From positions 6,650,436 to 6,686,410 of the forward strand of contig CP070771.1 in NCBI GenBank assembly GCA_020345785.1: a DNA stretch of 35,975 bases, read 5' to 3'. Each line of letters begins with the position of its first letter. The stretch's first letter is position 1. Below the pieces are notes generated by a model that saw nothing but the letters and a program-made list of their open reading frames with translations, was not told where the DNA came from and did not search any database. Source of the DNA: Desulfobacterales bacterium. Lineage in GTDB: Bacteria; Desulfobacterota; Desulfobacteria; Desulfobacterales; JAFDCJ01. Shown here piece after piece: positions 16,331 to 24,598 of the stretch. The position numbers were made by a program, and so were the translations under genes.

Positions 16331-17314
16331 ATGCAAGAATATATCATTCGCAGAATTTTATACACGCTGCTGACCCTGTTCGGGGTGGCGACCATCTTAT
16401 TTTTCATTTTCCGGATCATGCCGGGAGATCCGACGGCCCAGGTCATTTCCCCGGCTCTGGATGAGGTCGCCCAGGCCAGGCTCAAGGAGGCCTACGGACT
16501 TGATAAATCGCTCTTTGTCCAATATCTGCTGTATCTCAAGAATCTGGTCATCTTCGAGTGGGGCCGTTCCTTTACCAGTTCGCAGGACGTCTTCGGCATT
16601 TTGGTTTACCGCTTCTGGAATACCATCTTTCTGATGGGGGCGGCCATGTGCTTTGTGCTGGTGGTCGGCACGGGATTGGGGATGGTCATGGCCTGGCGGC
16701 GCGGCGGTGCGCTGGACGCCGGCGGCACCGTGGTGGCGCTGGTTTTTCAATCCGCACCGCCGTTTGTCACCGGTCTTTTGCTTCTGATGGTGCTCAGCTA
16801 CCGCCTGGATCTGTTTCCCACCGGCGGCATGCACACACCCGGCGTTCAGATCGGCAAAGGATTGGCGGTTTTCTTTTCAGCCGACTTTTTTCATCACCTG
16901 GTGCTGCCGACCATTACCGTGGCCCTGTATTATCTGGCCACCCCCATGCTCATCATGCGCGACTCCATGCTGGAGGTCATGGGCAGCGATTTTATCGAAC
17001 TGGCCAAGGCCAAAGGATTGGCGCCCCACGTGGTAATGATCAAGCACGCCGCCCGCAATGCACTGCTGGCGGTGGTGACGGTGTCCTCGCTGATGATCGG
17101 CTTTGCCATCGGCGGGCAGGTGCTGGTGGAGTCGGTTTTCTCGTGGCCCGGCATGGGGCAGCTCATGGTGGAGGCCGCCTCATCCCACGACTATCCAGTG
17201 GCCCAGGCCACATTTCTGGTACTGGCGGCGCTGGTCATTTTTTTGAACCTGTTGTCTGACATATCCTACTGCTACCTGGATCCACGCATCAAGCTGGGAA
17301 AAGCCGGCGGCTAA
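16331..17314 (+). CDS. ABC transporter permease, DppB/OppB type
   Basis: An inner-membrane subunit of a peptide-type importer, 327 residues. Signs: N-terminal IIRRILYTLLTLFGVATILFF-like helix region (kept by the family), FRIMPGDP, YGLDKSL, EWGRSF, the ATPase-coupling loop with ELAKAKGLAPHVVMIKHAARN, and FSWPGMGQLM near the C terminus. About six membrane spans. The start is ATG 16331, a few bases after AAAGGGGTG; a longer frame to 16271 has no support. It follows the binding protein by 69 bases and precedes the enolase-type gene by 12. Confidence 0.92.
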   Translation: MQEYIIRRILYTLLTLFGVATILFFIFRIMPGDPTAQVISPALDEVAQARLKEAYGLDKSLFVQYLLYLKNLVIFEWGRSFTSSQDVFGILVYRFWNTIFLMGAAMCFVLVVGTGLGMVMAWRRGGALDAGGTVVALVFQSAPPFVTGLLLLMVLSYRLDLFPTGGMHTPGVQIGKGLAVFFSADFFHHLVLPTITVALYYLATPMLIMRDSMLEVMGSDFIELAKAKGLAPHVVMIKHAARNALLAVVTVSSLMIGFAIGGQVLVESVFSWPGMGQLMVEAASSHDYPVAQATFLVLAALVIFLNLLSDISYCYLDPRIKLGKAGG

Positions 17315-17326
17315 ACGGAGCGTTGC

Positions 17327-18457
17327 ATGAAAATAACCGGTCTGGAGCTCTTTGTCATATCCATCCCCTTTGCCCGTCCGTACCGGCTGTCGAAGGTTTA
17401 CGGGACCCTGGAAAATGCCCAAGCGGTCATCCTAAAATTACACACCGATGCCGGACTGGTCGGGCTGGGCGAAGCCGATCCGCTGAACCCGTTTACCGAG
17501 GAAACGCCGGGAACGGTGATGGCCGTCTTGCGCGACGTCGTGGCACCGCAGGTGCTGGGTGAAGACCCCACCCAGGGTGCTCAGGTCGAGCACCGGCTGG
17601 ATGCGGTGCTGCACGGCCATCCGCTGGCCCGCGGGGCGTTGAACATGGCACTCTACGATGTTCTGGGCAAGGCGCACCGGGTGCCGGCTCACGTCTTTTT
17701 AGGCGGTAAGCGTCACGACCGGCTGCCCCTGCTGGGGCCCATCGGCAGCGGATCGCCGGCTGATGACGCCGACGCCATCGAAGCCCTGATACAGCAGGGC
17801 TATCGCACCGTGATGATCAAGATGGGGGCCCTGCCGGTGGCCAAGGAAATCGAGCGCATGCGAGCGGCTGCCGAACGCTTCGGCAACCGCATGACCATCA
17901 TCGTTGATGCCAACCAGGGCTGGCGATTCAAGGAGGCGCTGCAGTTCATCGAGGGTATCGGACGGTGGGTGCCGCTGATGATCGAACAACCGGTGAGCCG
18001 GGCGGATATTTATGCCATGAAAAAACTGCGTCAACGGGCGCCCTGCCTGCTCAGCGCCGACGAGAGCCTGGTGACCGCCGATGACGCCGCCGGCCTGATT
18101 CGCAACGAGGCGGCCGATGCTTTCAGCATCAAGGTTTCAAAAAACGGCGGACTGTCAAAAGCATTGGAAATTGCCAAAACCGCCGAGACGTTTGGCATCC
18201 GGTGCCTGATGAACAGCATGCTCGAATTCGGCATCACCCAGGCGGCATCTTTACAGCTCGGCTGCACCTTGAACAATCTGCTGGATTGCGGGCATGCCTA
18301 CATGTCGGTGCTGAGAATGTCAGATGACATTACCGATTTTGATAAAAATATTTCCAATGCCGTGGTAACGGTTCCCGACGGTCCCGGACTGGGCGTCACG
18401 GTGGACGACAAAAAGCTGCAGAAATATACCCGGGAGTATTTGAAGATTGACAAGTAA
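17327..18457 (+). CDS. enolase-superfamily racemase/epimerase (MLE group)
   Basis: A TIM-barrel enzyme of the mandelate racemase / muconate lactonising group, 376 residues. Metal ligands are visible at Asp194 (VDANQGW), Glu220 (IEQP) and Asp245 (SADES). Catalytic lysines are Lys165 and Lys269 (SIKVSKNGG). The usual KxK before the barrel is MIK here: Met163 replaces the first Lys. Relatives beside peptide importers are often dipeptide (L-Ala-D/L-Glu) epimerases; amino-acid or opine epimerisation would suit this context, but lactone or dehydratase chemistry is not excluded. The ATG follows GGAG by eight bases. It is the last gene before a 570-bp repeat mosaic. Confidence 0.85.
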   Translation: MKITGLELFVISIPFARPYRLSKVYGTLENAQAVILKLHTDAGLVGLGEADPLNPFTEETPGTVMAVLRDVVAPQVLGEDPTQGAQVEHRLDAVLHGHPLARGALNMALYDVLGKAHRVPAHVFLGGKRHDRLPLLGPIGSGSPADDADAIEALIQQGYRTVMIKMGALPVAKEIERMRAAAERFGNRMTIIVDANQGWRFKEALQFIEGIGRWVPLMIEQPVSRADIYAMKKLRQRAPCLLSADESLVTADDAAGLIRNEAADAFSIKVSKNGGLSKALEIAKTAETFGIRCLMNSMLEFGITQAASLQLGCTLNNLLDCGHAYMSVLRMSDDITDFDKNISNAVVTVPDGPGLGVTVDDKKLQKYTREYLKIDK

Positions 18458-19029
18458 GGTTTTAGGTGTCAGCGGCGCCGCTGGCCGTTGTGCGGCCAGT
18501 TTGATCGATAAAAGAAACTCTAAAAAAGCGAATATCGAATATCGAATAATGAATATCGAATGTCGAAGGAAGGTATTCTGTCTATTTTATAAAAAGACTG
18601 AGCGAAGCGAAACCACCCTTCGACATTCTGCATTTCGATATTCAATATTCTGTCCGCCGCGGCGGACTGTTCCGTTCAGGTGAAGTTTCATAAGAGGTGT
18701 CAGGCGGGAAGCGGGGTCTCGATTGCGGATTGCAGATTGAAAAGGCCTGAAGGGGGTTGCGGAGTAAAAGCATAGGGCATGGAGCAGAGCGCATAGCGCA
18801 TAAAACATGGCGCTGAGGACTGAGTGTTTGGAGAGTTGAGGTTGGAGGCACCATATCAACTTCTCAACCTCTCAACTTCCCAGCCTCATAACTTCCGTCT
18901 TCCGTCCTCTGTCTTCTGACACCTGCCTGCCCTCCGTCCTGTCCGTCGTAGTTACGCTGCAGGCGTAACGAAGTCGGAAGCCTGGAAGGCGAAGGGGGGA
19001 CACCTGACACCCTGTAAAGGAAAGATTTG
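18458..19029. repeat. repeat mosaic inside the transporter cluster
   Basis: No gene is seen. Order of blocks: ATATCGAATAATGAATATCG words (18,533-18,580) with inverted partner CTTCGACATTCTGCATTTCG (from 18,616); CGCCGCGGCGGA; GCATAGGGCATGGAGCAGAG words (18,770-18,815); GAGGTTGGAGGCACCATATC followed by CTCAACTTCTCAACC words (18,838-18,900); then a hairpin element (18,939-18,998: GTCGTAG, stem GTTACGC/GCGTAAC, GAAGTCGGAAGCC, stem GCC/GGC); and ACACCTGACACC. Copies of these blocks recur in other gaps of the window. Confidence 0.8.
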
Positions 19030-20136
19030 ATGTCCGATAAAAACTTGAAATTTGCAGTGCTGGGCACCGGCAATTCCGGCCAATGCTTTGCGGCCGATGT
19101 CGCCCTCAAGGGCTACGCCGTCAATCTGGCCGAGGTGCCGGCCTTTGAAAATAACCTGATCGCCATTGACAAGAAAGGCGGCATCGAGATTTCCGGGGAG
19201 GCCGGCAACGGTTTTGCCGAACTGAATATGATCACCACCGATTTGAAGGCCGCTGTCAGGGGGGTGGACATCATTTTTATCGGCGGGTCGGCGTACGCGC
19301 ATGAGCCCTTCAGCAAGGTCTTGGTCGAGCATTTCGAAGACGGGCAGTTTATCATCTTTACCTCCAATTTTGGAGCGCTGCGCTTTAGAAAATGGATGCA
19401 GGCGGCCGGGGTGGCAACCCGGGTTACGCCGGTGGAAACCATGTCCCTGCTGTATGCCACCCGCGCGCTCGAGCCGGGCAAGGTGGCCTGCATCGGTATC
19501 AAGAACAATCTGCCCGTTGCCGCCCTGCCGGCCGCACGAACCGCCGAGTTTATCGAGAAGATCAGGCCGGTGTTTCCGCAGTTCAGCGCCGCCGAAAATG
19601 TTTGGACCACCAGTGTCAACAATTTGAACCCGATCGTCCATCCGCCCATGGTCCTGTTCAATGCCGGCCGCATCGAGGCCACCGGCGGCCAAGGCTGGAA
19701 TCTTTATGCCGACGGCGCCACGGAATCGGTTTGCAAGGTCATGCTCGGGATGGATGCGGAGCGCATGGCGCTGCTCCAGGCGGTCAGCCGCGACGGCTAT
19801 GCCTTTAAGGATGCATTTGAGAATCTTTACGCGCAATATTCCGTGGGCAGGCAATCGTTGTCCGAAACCCTCAGGCAGAGCCCGATCCACGGCAATCCGG
19901 CCTTTCCGGCACCCGAATCCGTGAACACCCGTTATATCAACGAAGACTTGCCCTTCGGCCTGTGCCCCTGGTCTTCCATCGGCCGCCTGTGGGCCATACC
20001 GACGCCCACCATCGATGCCGTTATTCAGATTGCCTCCACCATGCTGGGGATTGACTATTTTACCGAGGGAATTACCGTCGACGATCTTGGAATCGCGGGA
20101 ATGTCGCCCGCCGACCTAAAATCCGTCATCGCTTAG
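19030..20136 (+). CDS. opine (octopine/nopaline-type) dehydrogenase family protein
   Basis: An NAD(P)-dependent oxidoreductase, 368 residues, resembling the octopine/nopaline dehydrogenase family that reversibly couples an amino acid and a 2-oxoacid through a secondary amine. The Rossmann motif is LGTGNSGQ (11-18, Gly12-x-Gly14-xx-Gly17). The second domain holds NNLNPIVHPPMVLFNAG, the conserved Asn-His region of this family. The start is ATG 19030, six bases after AGGAAAG; a TTG three bases earlier is not needed. It lies between two permease genes of one transporter and upstream of oxidase-like subunits, which points to metabolism of an imported N-(carboxyalkyl)amino acid. The substrate is not readable from sequence. 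Confidence 0.85.
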   Translation: MSDKNLKFAVLGTGNSGQCFAADVALKGYAVNLAEVPAFENNLIAIDKKGGIEISGEAGNGFAELNMITTDLKAAVRGVDIIFIGGSAYAHEPFSKVLVEHFEDGQFIIFTSNFGALRFRKWMQAAGVATRVTPVETMSLLYATRALEPGKVACIGIKNNLPVAALPAARTAEFIEKIRPVFPQFSAAENVWTTSVNNLNPIVHPPMVLFNAGRIEATGGQGWNLYADGATESVCKVMLGMDAERMALLQAVSRDGYAFKDAFENLYAQYSVGRQSLSETLRQSPIHGNPAFPAPESVNTRYINEDLPFGLCPWSSIGRLWAIPTPTIDAVIQIASTMLGIDYFTEGITVDDLGIAGMSPADLKSVIA

Positions 20137-20160
20137 CCTGTTGTCGGGAGAGCCTAAACC

Positions 20161-21039
20161 ATGAAACTTAGAAGAATCAAAGAATTCATCGTTACCCAGC
20201 TTAAAATCGTTCTGGGGCACCGCTTCGGGATCGTCGGCGCGGTGATTATTGCATTTTTTTGTGTCACGGCACTGCTGGCACCCGTGATTGCGCCGCACCA
20301 GCCCTGGGATACGCTGCGCGATGCCAACGGCCGGCTGGCCATTATGCGGCCGCCATCGGCCGAGTTTCCCCTGGGCACAACGGCCCTGGGCCGGGATCTG
20401 TTCAGCCAGATGCTGTATGCCACCCGCACCACGGTGCTGATCGGACTGGTGTCCGGTTTGATATCCATCCTGATCGGCGCCAACTTGGGGTTGCTTTCCG
20501 GCTATTACGGCGGGAAACTGGATGAGATCCTGATGCGGTTTACCGACATCATTTACGGCATGCCGTTTTTGCCGTTTCTGATCGTTCTGATAGCGTTGTT
20601 CGGACGCAGCCTGTGGTTTGTCATTCTCGCCATCTGCTTTATCGTCTGGCGTACCTCGGCCCGTGTCATCCGGGCGCAGACCCTGTCCATCAAGCAACGG
20701 CAGTTCATCCTGGCGGCCAAAGCCCGGGGCTGCAATAATCTGCGGATCATCTACGGCCACATCATGCCCAACATTTTGCCGCTGCTGCTGCTTTACACGG
20801 CGTTTAACATCGCCTGGTCCGTGCTGGCCGAAGCCGGCGCCAGTTTCCTGGGATTCGGGGATCCCAACAACCTGAGCTGGGGCGGCATGCTTTACAACCT
20901 CTGGATTTCCGGCAAAATTCGCACCGCCTGGTGGTGGTTTGCACCGCCGGCGATCTGTATTGTGCTGCTGGTCAGCGCACTGGTGTTCGTCAGCCGGGCC
21001 TACGAAGAAGTGGCGAATCCCCGATTGAAGCAAAGATAG
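20161..21039 (+). CDS. ABC transporter permease, DppC/OppC type
   Basis: The second membrane subunit of the peptide-type importer, 292 residues with six spans. Family marks: first helix after GHRFGIVGA, LLAPVIAPH, PLGTTALGRDLFSQMLYATR, the coupling loop with LAAKARGCNNLRIIYGHIMPN, and GASFLGFGDP with SWGGML. It starts 24 bases after the opine dehydrogenase stop. The cognate ATPases lie beyond a 374-bp mosaic. Its partner permease B is on the far side of the opine dehydrogenase gene, so the transporter genes are interleaved with the enzymes. Confidence 0.92.
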   Translation: MKLRRIKEFIVTQLKIVLGHRFGIVGAVIIAFFCVTALLAPVIAPHQPWDTLRDANGRLAIMRPPSAEFPLGTTALGRDLFSQMLYATRTTVLIGLVSGLISILIGANLGLLSGYYGGKLDEILMRFTDIIYGMPFLPFLIVLIALFGRSLWFVILAICFIVWRTSARVIRAQTLSIKQRQFILAAKARGCNNLRIIYGHIMPNILPLLLLYTAFNIAWSVLAEAGASFLGFGDPNNLSWGGMLYNLWISGKIRTAWWWFAPPAICIVLLVSALVFVSRAYEEVANPRLKQR

Positions 21040-21413
21040 AGGTCCTGCAAAGTAATGTTTAAAGGAAATGGCGACCTTGGCACCGCAAATTTACAGGTAA
21101 TAGACAAATATGGGTTTCAGGTGTCAGGTTTCAGGTGTCAGATGAAATGAATTTGATCACTTTCTAGGGGTGAAACCTTCTGAATTTCCAGATCCGTTGA
21201 ATAAAACAATTTTCGCCTGCGACGCGACGTCGGCGAACTCAGTCGGATCACTCAGCCCAGTCGGATTTGGAATTTCGGTAATTGTGTTTTGTATGATATT
21301 TCTCATTTGATATTGTCTAACTGCTGACACCTGACACCTGAAACCTCGAGCCCTTTTTTACAACATCTTGTCAGGTTCAGGATTCTAATCCAAGGGATCA
21401 GGAAAGGAAGCCG
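21040..21413. repeat. repeat gap with MITE-like hairpin element
   Basis: No gene is seen. TTTCAGGTGTCAGG words (21,115-21,146) return inverted as CTGACACCTGACACC (21,322-21,346). Between them lies a nested imperfect inverted repeat: GAATTTCCAGATCC (21,182-21,195) with GGATTTGGAATTTC (21,263-21,276), and inside it TTCGCC (21,212-21,217) with GGCGAA (21,232-21,237). After the phrase, TTTTTTACAACATC resembles TTTTACAACAAG at 26,070-26,081. Confidence 0.7.
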
Positions 21414-22424
21414 ATGCTGCTGAAGATCAAAAATTTGAAGACCCACTACCGAATCAGCGGTGGGATTGTAAAAGCGGTGGATGGTGTCAGTCTGTCGGTA
21501 AAAGAGGATGAAGTTTTCGGTCTGGCGGGCGAGTCGGGCTGCGGCAAATCCACGCTGATCAGAACGATTATGCGGCTGGTTCCGCCCAAGACCCTGGTTT
21601 CGGCCGACGAACTCTCCTACCGCGGCCAGGATCTGCTCTCCCTTACCGACCGGCAATACCGGGAAAAAATCCTGTGGAAAGAAATCTCCCTGGTGCCCCA
21701 GAGCGCCATGGCATCATTGAACCCGGTTTACCGGGTGGGCGCTCAAATCGCTGAAACCATCCAGGCCCATGAACGCAAGGATAAAAATGAGATCCGGCAG
21801 CGCACCGCCACGCTTTTCAAGGGGGTCGGACTGCAGCCGGAACTGGCTGCCAACTACCCCCATGAATTCAGCGGTGGCATGCGCCAGCGGGCCATGATCG
21901 CCATGTCCTTGGCGCTGGACCCCGGCTTGATTATCATGGACGAGCCGACCACCGGCCTGGATGTCCTGGTGCAGGAGCGGATATTGCGGGAATTAAAAGC
22001 CATCCGAGCCAGGTCGAAAGCGGCCATATTTTTGATCACCCATGACATCTCGGTCATCGCCGAGATGAGCGACCGCATCGGCGTGATGTATGCCGGGCGC
22101 ATCATGGAGCAGGCCGGCGCCGAAGAGCTTTTCAAAGAGCCGTTTCACCCGTATACCCTCGGATTGAAAAATGCCTTTCCCAGTATCCGGGCGCTGGACC
22201 GGGAGCTCATCTCTATTCCGGGCTCGCCGCCGAACCTGGCCGAAGACATCCCCGGCTGTGTCTTCGCCTTTCGCTGCCCCTTTGCCATCGAGGACTGCGA
22301 AAAAGCGCGGCCGCCCGATCTGGAAATTAAACCGGACCACTTCGTTCACTGCATCCGGACCGACCATATCGATGAATTTCGCGAACGTGCAGGAGACAAA
22401 AAGACATGGCAATCCTCGAAGTAA
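21414..22424 (+). CDS. peptide-type ABC transporter ATPase, DppD/OppD type
   Basis: A cytosolic ATP-hydrolysing subunit, 336 residues. Walker A GESGCGKST (39-47), Q-loop VPQS (94-97), signature SGGMRQR (153-159), Walker B LIIMDEPTTGLD (172-183), H-loop His210. The C-terminal oligopeptide-transporter domain has Cys282, Cys288, Cys295 and Cys313 in the CX5CX6C pattern that binds an iron-sulfur cluster in some Opp/Dpp ATPases. The ATG follows AGGAAAGG by about seven bases. It overlaps the next ATPase gene by 19 bases, so translation is coupled. Confidence 0.94.
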   Translation: MLLKIKNLKTHYRISGGIVKAVDGVSLSVKEDEVFGLAGESGCGKSTLIRTIMRLVPPKTLVSADELSYRGQDLLSLTDRQYREKILWKEISLVPQSAMASLNPVYRVGAQIAETIQAHERKDKNEIRQRTATLFKGVGLQPELAANYPHEFSGGMRQRAMIAMSLALDPGLIIMDEPTTGLDVLVQERILRELKAIRARSKAAIFLITHDISVIAEMSDRIGVMYAGRIMEQAGAEELFKEPFHPYTLGLKNAFPSIRALDRELISIPGSPPNLAEDIPGCVFAFRCPFAIEDCEKARPPDLEIKPDHFVHCIRTDHIDEFRERAGDKKTWQSSK

Positions 22425-23383
22425 GCGACCTCAAACAGTACTTTTACATCGACCCGGGTCTTATCGCCCGAACGGTGGGCAAAAAGAAACCCAGCATCAT
22501 CAAGGCCGTTGACGGGGTGACCTTCAGCCTGGAGGCCGGCGAAATTATGGGACTGGCGGGCGAATCCGGCTGCGGTAAATCCACGGCCTGTCTGGCGATT
22601 TCCAAGCTGCGCGAACCGACCGGGGGTACGATTCGTTTCAAAGGGCAGGACATCGCGGAAATGAACCGCGAACAAACCCGCGAGTATCGCCGCCAGGTGC
22701 AGCTGATCTTTCAGGACCCTTACGAATCTTTAAATCCGCGTTTTACAGTGTTCGATACGGTGGCCGAGCCCCTGCGCGCGTTGAACATCGGCGATCGGGA
22801 AGAAAGACGCCGGCGGGTGATTGATGCCCTGGCACTGGCAGGCCTCAAACCTGACGAATACCTGGAGCGTTATCCGCACCAGATGAGCGGCGGCGAGCGA
22901 CAGCGGGTCGGCATCGCTTCGGCTCTGGTGCTGGAACCGGATCTGGTAATTGCCGATGAGCCGGTATCCATGCTGGACGTATCGATTCGGGCCGGCATTC
23001 TCGACCTGATCCGCAGCCTTTCCGAGCGCATGAACTTTTCCTGCATCTGGGTTTCGCATGACCTGTCGATTTTGTCCAATATTTCAGAGCGGCTGATGAT
23101 CATGTATCTGGGACGGACGATGGAACTGGCGCCGACCCGGCAGGTCATCACCGATCCCCTCCATCCCTATGCCAAAGCCTTAATTTCGGCGGTCGCGATT
23201 CCCGACCCCACCTATAGAAGGCCTGTGCCCAACATTCGCGGCGAAGTCTCCCAGCCGATTGATCCGCCTCCGGGGTGCCGGTTTCAAACACGCTGCCCGG
23301 AGGTCATGGATGTCTGCGGGATCGAGGAGCCGCCCCTGAAAGAGGCCAAACCCGGACATTTTGTGGCCTGTCATCTGTACTAA
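22406..23383 (+). CDS. peptide-type ABC transporter ATPase, DppF/OppF type
   Basis: The second ATPase of the importer, 325 residues. Walker A GESGCGKST (52-60), Q-loop IFQDPYESLNPR, signature SGGERQR (161-167), Walker B ADEPVSMLD (183-191), H-loop His218. The C-terminal cysteines Cys291, Cys297, Cys304 and Cys322 repeat the pattern seen in the D subunit. Residues 12-30 are an insertion between the first strand and the Walker region, as often seen in F subunits. The ATG lies inside the end of the D gene, after GGAG. It is the last transporter gene. Confidence 0.94.
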   Translation: MAILEVSDLKQYFYIDPGLIARTVGKKKPSIIKAVDGVTFSLEAGEIMGLAGESGCGKSTACLAISKLREPTGGTIRFKGQDIAEMNREQTREYRRQVQLIFQDPYESLNPRFTVFDTVAEPLRALNIGDREERRRRVIDALALAGLKPDEYLERYPHQMSGGERQRVGIASALVLEPDLVIADEPVSMLDVSIRAGILDLIRSLSERMNFSCIWVSHDLSILSNISERLMIMYLGRTMELAPTRQVITDPLHPYAKALISAVAIPDPTYRRPVPNIRGEVSQPIDPPPGCRFQTRCPEVMDVCGIEEPPLKEAKPGHFVACHLY

Positions 23384-23868
23384 GGGTTCAGAGGTTTGGG
23401 GCTTCGCCCTCCGGGCTTCCGACTTCGCTCTTTGAGCTACGACGGGACAAGTCGGCCCCACAAGGCGACTCCACAGGAAGGGTTCAGGGTTCAAAGGTTT
23501 CAGGTGATTTGAAAAGAAACAAAGGAACGTCGAACATCGAACGTCCAACATTGAATCCTGAATGATAAACGAACCAGAAACGGAAACCATCAAAAATTCT
23601 GGACAATAGATTTTCGAATGCAAATTCAATTTTTAGTTTTTTATGAAATTGTGGAGCGCAGCGACTTCATTATTCGATGTTGAACGTTGGACGTTCGAAG
23701 TTCTACGTTCATCTTTTTTATTTGATATTCGACTCGGCTGAGCTCGTCGCAGGATGCGGTTCGCTTTTCAGCCTTTGAACCCTGAACCCTGAACCTTTAT
23801 CCTTTCCCCTTTAATTATCAACTATGAACTTAATCAACTAAATAAACTTAATCAACCCAGCGAACCCA
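23384..23868. repeat. repeat mosaic between transporter and oxidase genes
   Basis: No gene is seen. Blocks: GGGTTCAGAGG words; an inverted copy of the hairpin element (23,400-23,455: GGGCTTCCGACTTCGCTC, GAGCTACGAC); AACGTCGAACATCGAACG words (23,525-23,560) with an inverted partner containing GATGTTGAACGTTGGACG (23,677-23,715) around a GGAGCGCAGCGACTTC core; TGAACCCTGAACCC words; and a run of AACTTAATCAAC/AACCCAATGAAC words that continues into the next coding start. Confidence 0.75.
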
Positions 23869-24243
23869 ATGAACTCAATCAACTCTAATAATAAAACCGA
23901 CAATGACCTGATCATCTGTCGCTGCGAAGGGGTTCGCCTGGGACAGATTCAGTCGACCATCCGGCGGTCCGGCGTGCAGACCGTCAATCAAATTAAAAAG
24001 TTGACCCGGGCCGGTATGGGGCCGTGCCAGGGGCGTACCTGCGCCCGCATCGTGGAGACCATTTTGGCCGCATCAGTGCCTGAATCGGCGGGGACGGAGC
24101 CTTTTCAGGCCAGACCGCCGGTGCGCGGCATTGCGGTGGGCACGCTGGCTGCTGCCGCCGATCAATTCGACGAACCGACGGGACCGGTTAAGGTAAGAGC
24201 ATTGCACAAACCGGATGCTGAAATGACAGGCAAGAAGGGATAA
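23869..24243 (+). CDS. stand-alone BFD-type [2Fe-2S] protein (split oxidase subunit)
   Basis: 124 residues with a BFD-like [2Fe-2S] domain: Cys17 and Cys19 (CRCEG) with Cys53 and Cys58 (GPCQGRTC). In opine oxidase OoxA, HcnB and related amino-acid dehydrogenase subunits this domain forms the C terminus of the FAD/NAD protein. Here it is separate, and the matching FAD/NAD protein (26,458-27,729) lacks it. About 60 residues after the domain are unfamiliar and rich in Ala and Pro. The ATG lies within a degenerate AATCAAC-type repeat and has no clear ribosome site; residues 1-10 (Asn, Ser, Thr-rich) may derive from that repeat. A later start would remove only the tail before Cys17. Confidence 0.82.
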   Translation: MNSINSNNKTDNDLIICRCEGVRLGQIQSTIRRSGVQTVNQIKKLTRAGMGPCQGRTCARIVETILAASVPESAGTEPFQARPPVRGIAVGTLAAAADQFDEPTGPVKVRALHKPDAEMTGKKG

Positions 24244-24598
24244 TTATATCCGGAATATCCAACATTGGGTAATGGCACTTAAAAAGTTTCAGCCGTTTTC
24301 AGAGTTTTAAATTTGATTTCTTCGCATTTTATAAAAATTTTTTTAATCACGAAAACACGAAAAAGAGAAATCGCGAAATTTATCTTGTCTGCTTTTCGTG
24401 TTTTCGTACTTTCGTGCTTTCGTGATTAGCTGTTTTCTGGTTGCGGTTCGGCCGGCTTAGTTCATTTGGATTTTTGTCATTGGATATTGTTTCGAATTTC
24501 GTACTTCGAATTTCGTATTTTGAGCCAATTTAACTAGTCAACCGTGCCGGTTGAAGGGCCAACTTATTGTACGAACTGGAGGCACATTAGAAAACGCT
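24244..24598. repeat. gap with ACGAAAACACGAAA palindrome
   Basis: No intact gene is seen. 24,301-24,346 resembles 14,258-14,303 at DNA and translated level (KIFxKCxEI on the minus strand). 24,346-24,427 is a large imperfect palindrome: ATCACGAAAACACGAAAAAG and its inverted partner made of TTTCGTG words ending CTTTCGTGATT. Further on, TTCGAATTTCGTACTTCG words (24,490-24,520). GGAGG at 24,578-24,582 is the likely ribosome site of the next gene, 16 bases before its ATG. Confidence 0.7.

Noticed and set aside
18458..19029. Insertion sequence in the mosaic gaps
   Set aside because: No transposase frame, no matching long terminal inverted repeats and no target duplication could be seen. The blocks are short degenerate words.
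18952..19890. Long minus-strand frame of 312 residues opposite the opine dehydrogenase
   Set aside because: It is a shadow of a GC-rich coding strand; its translation shows no family features, while the plus strand has a clear Rossmann motif and ribosome site.
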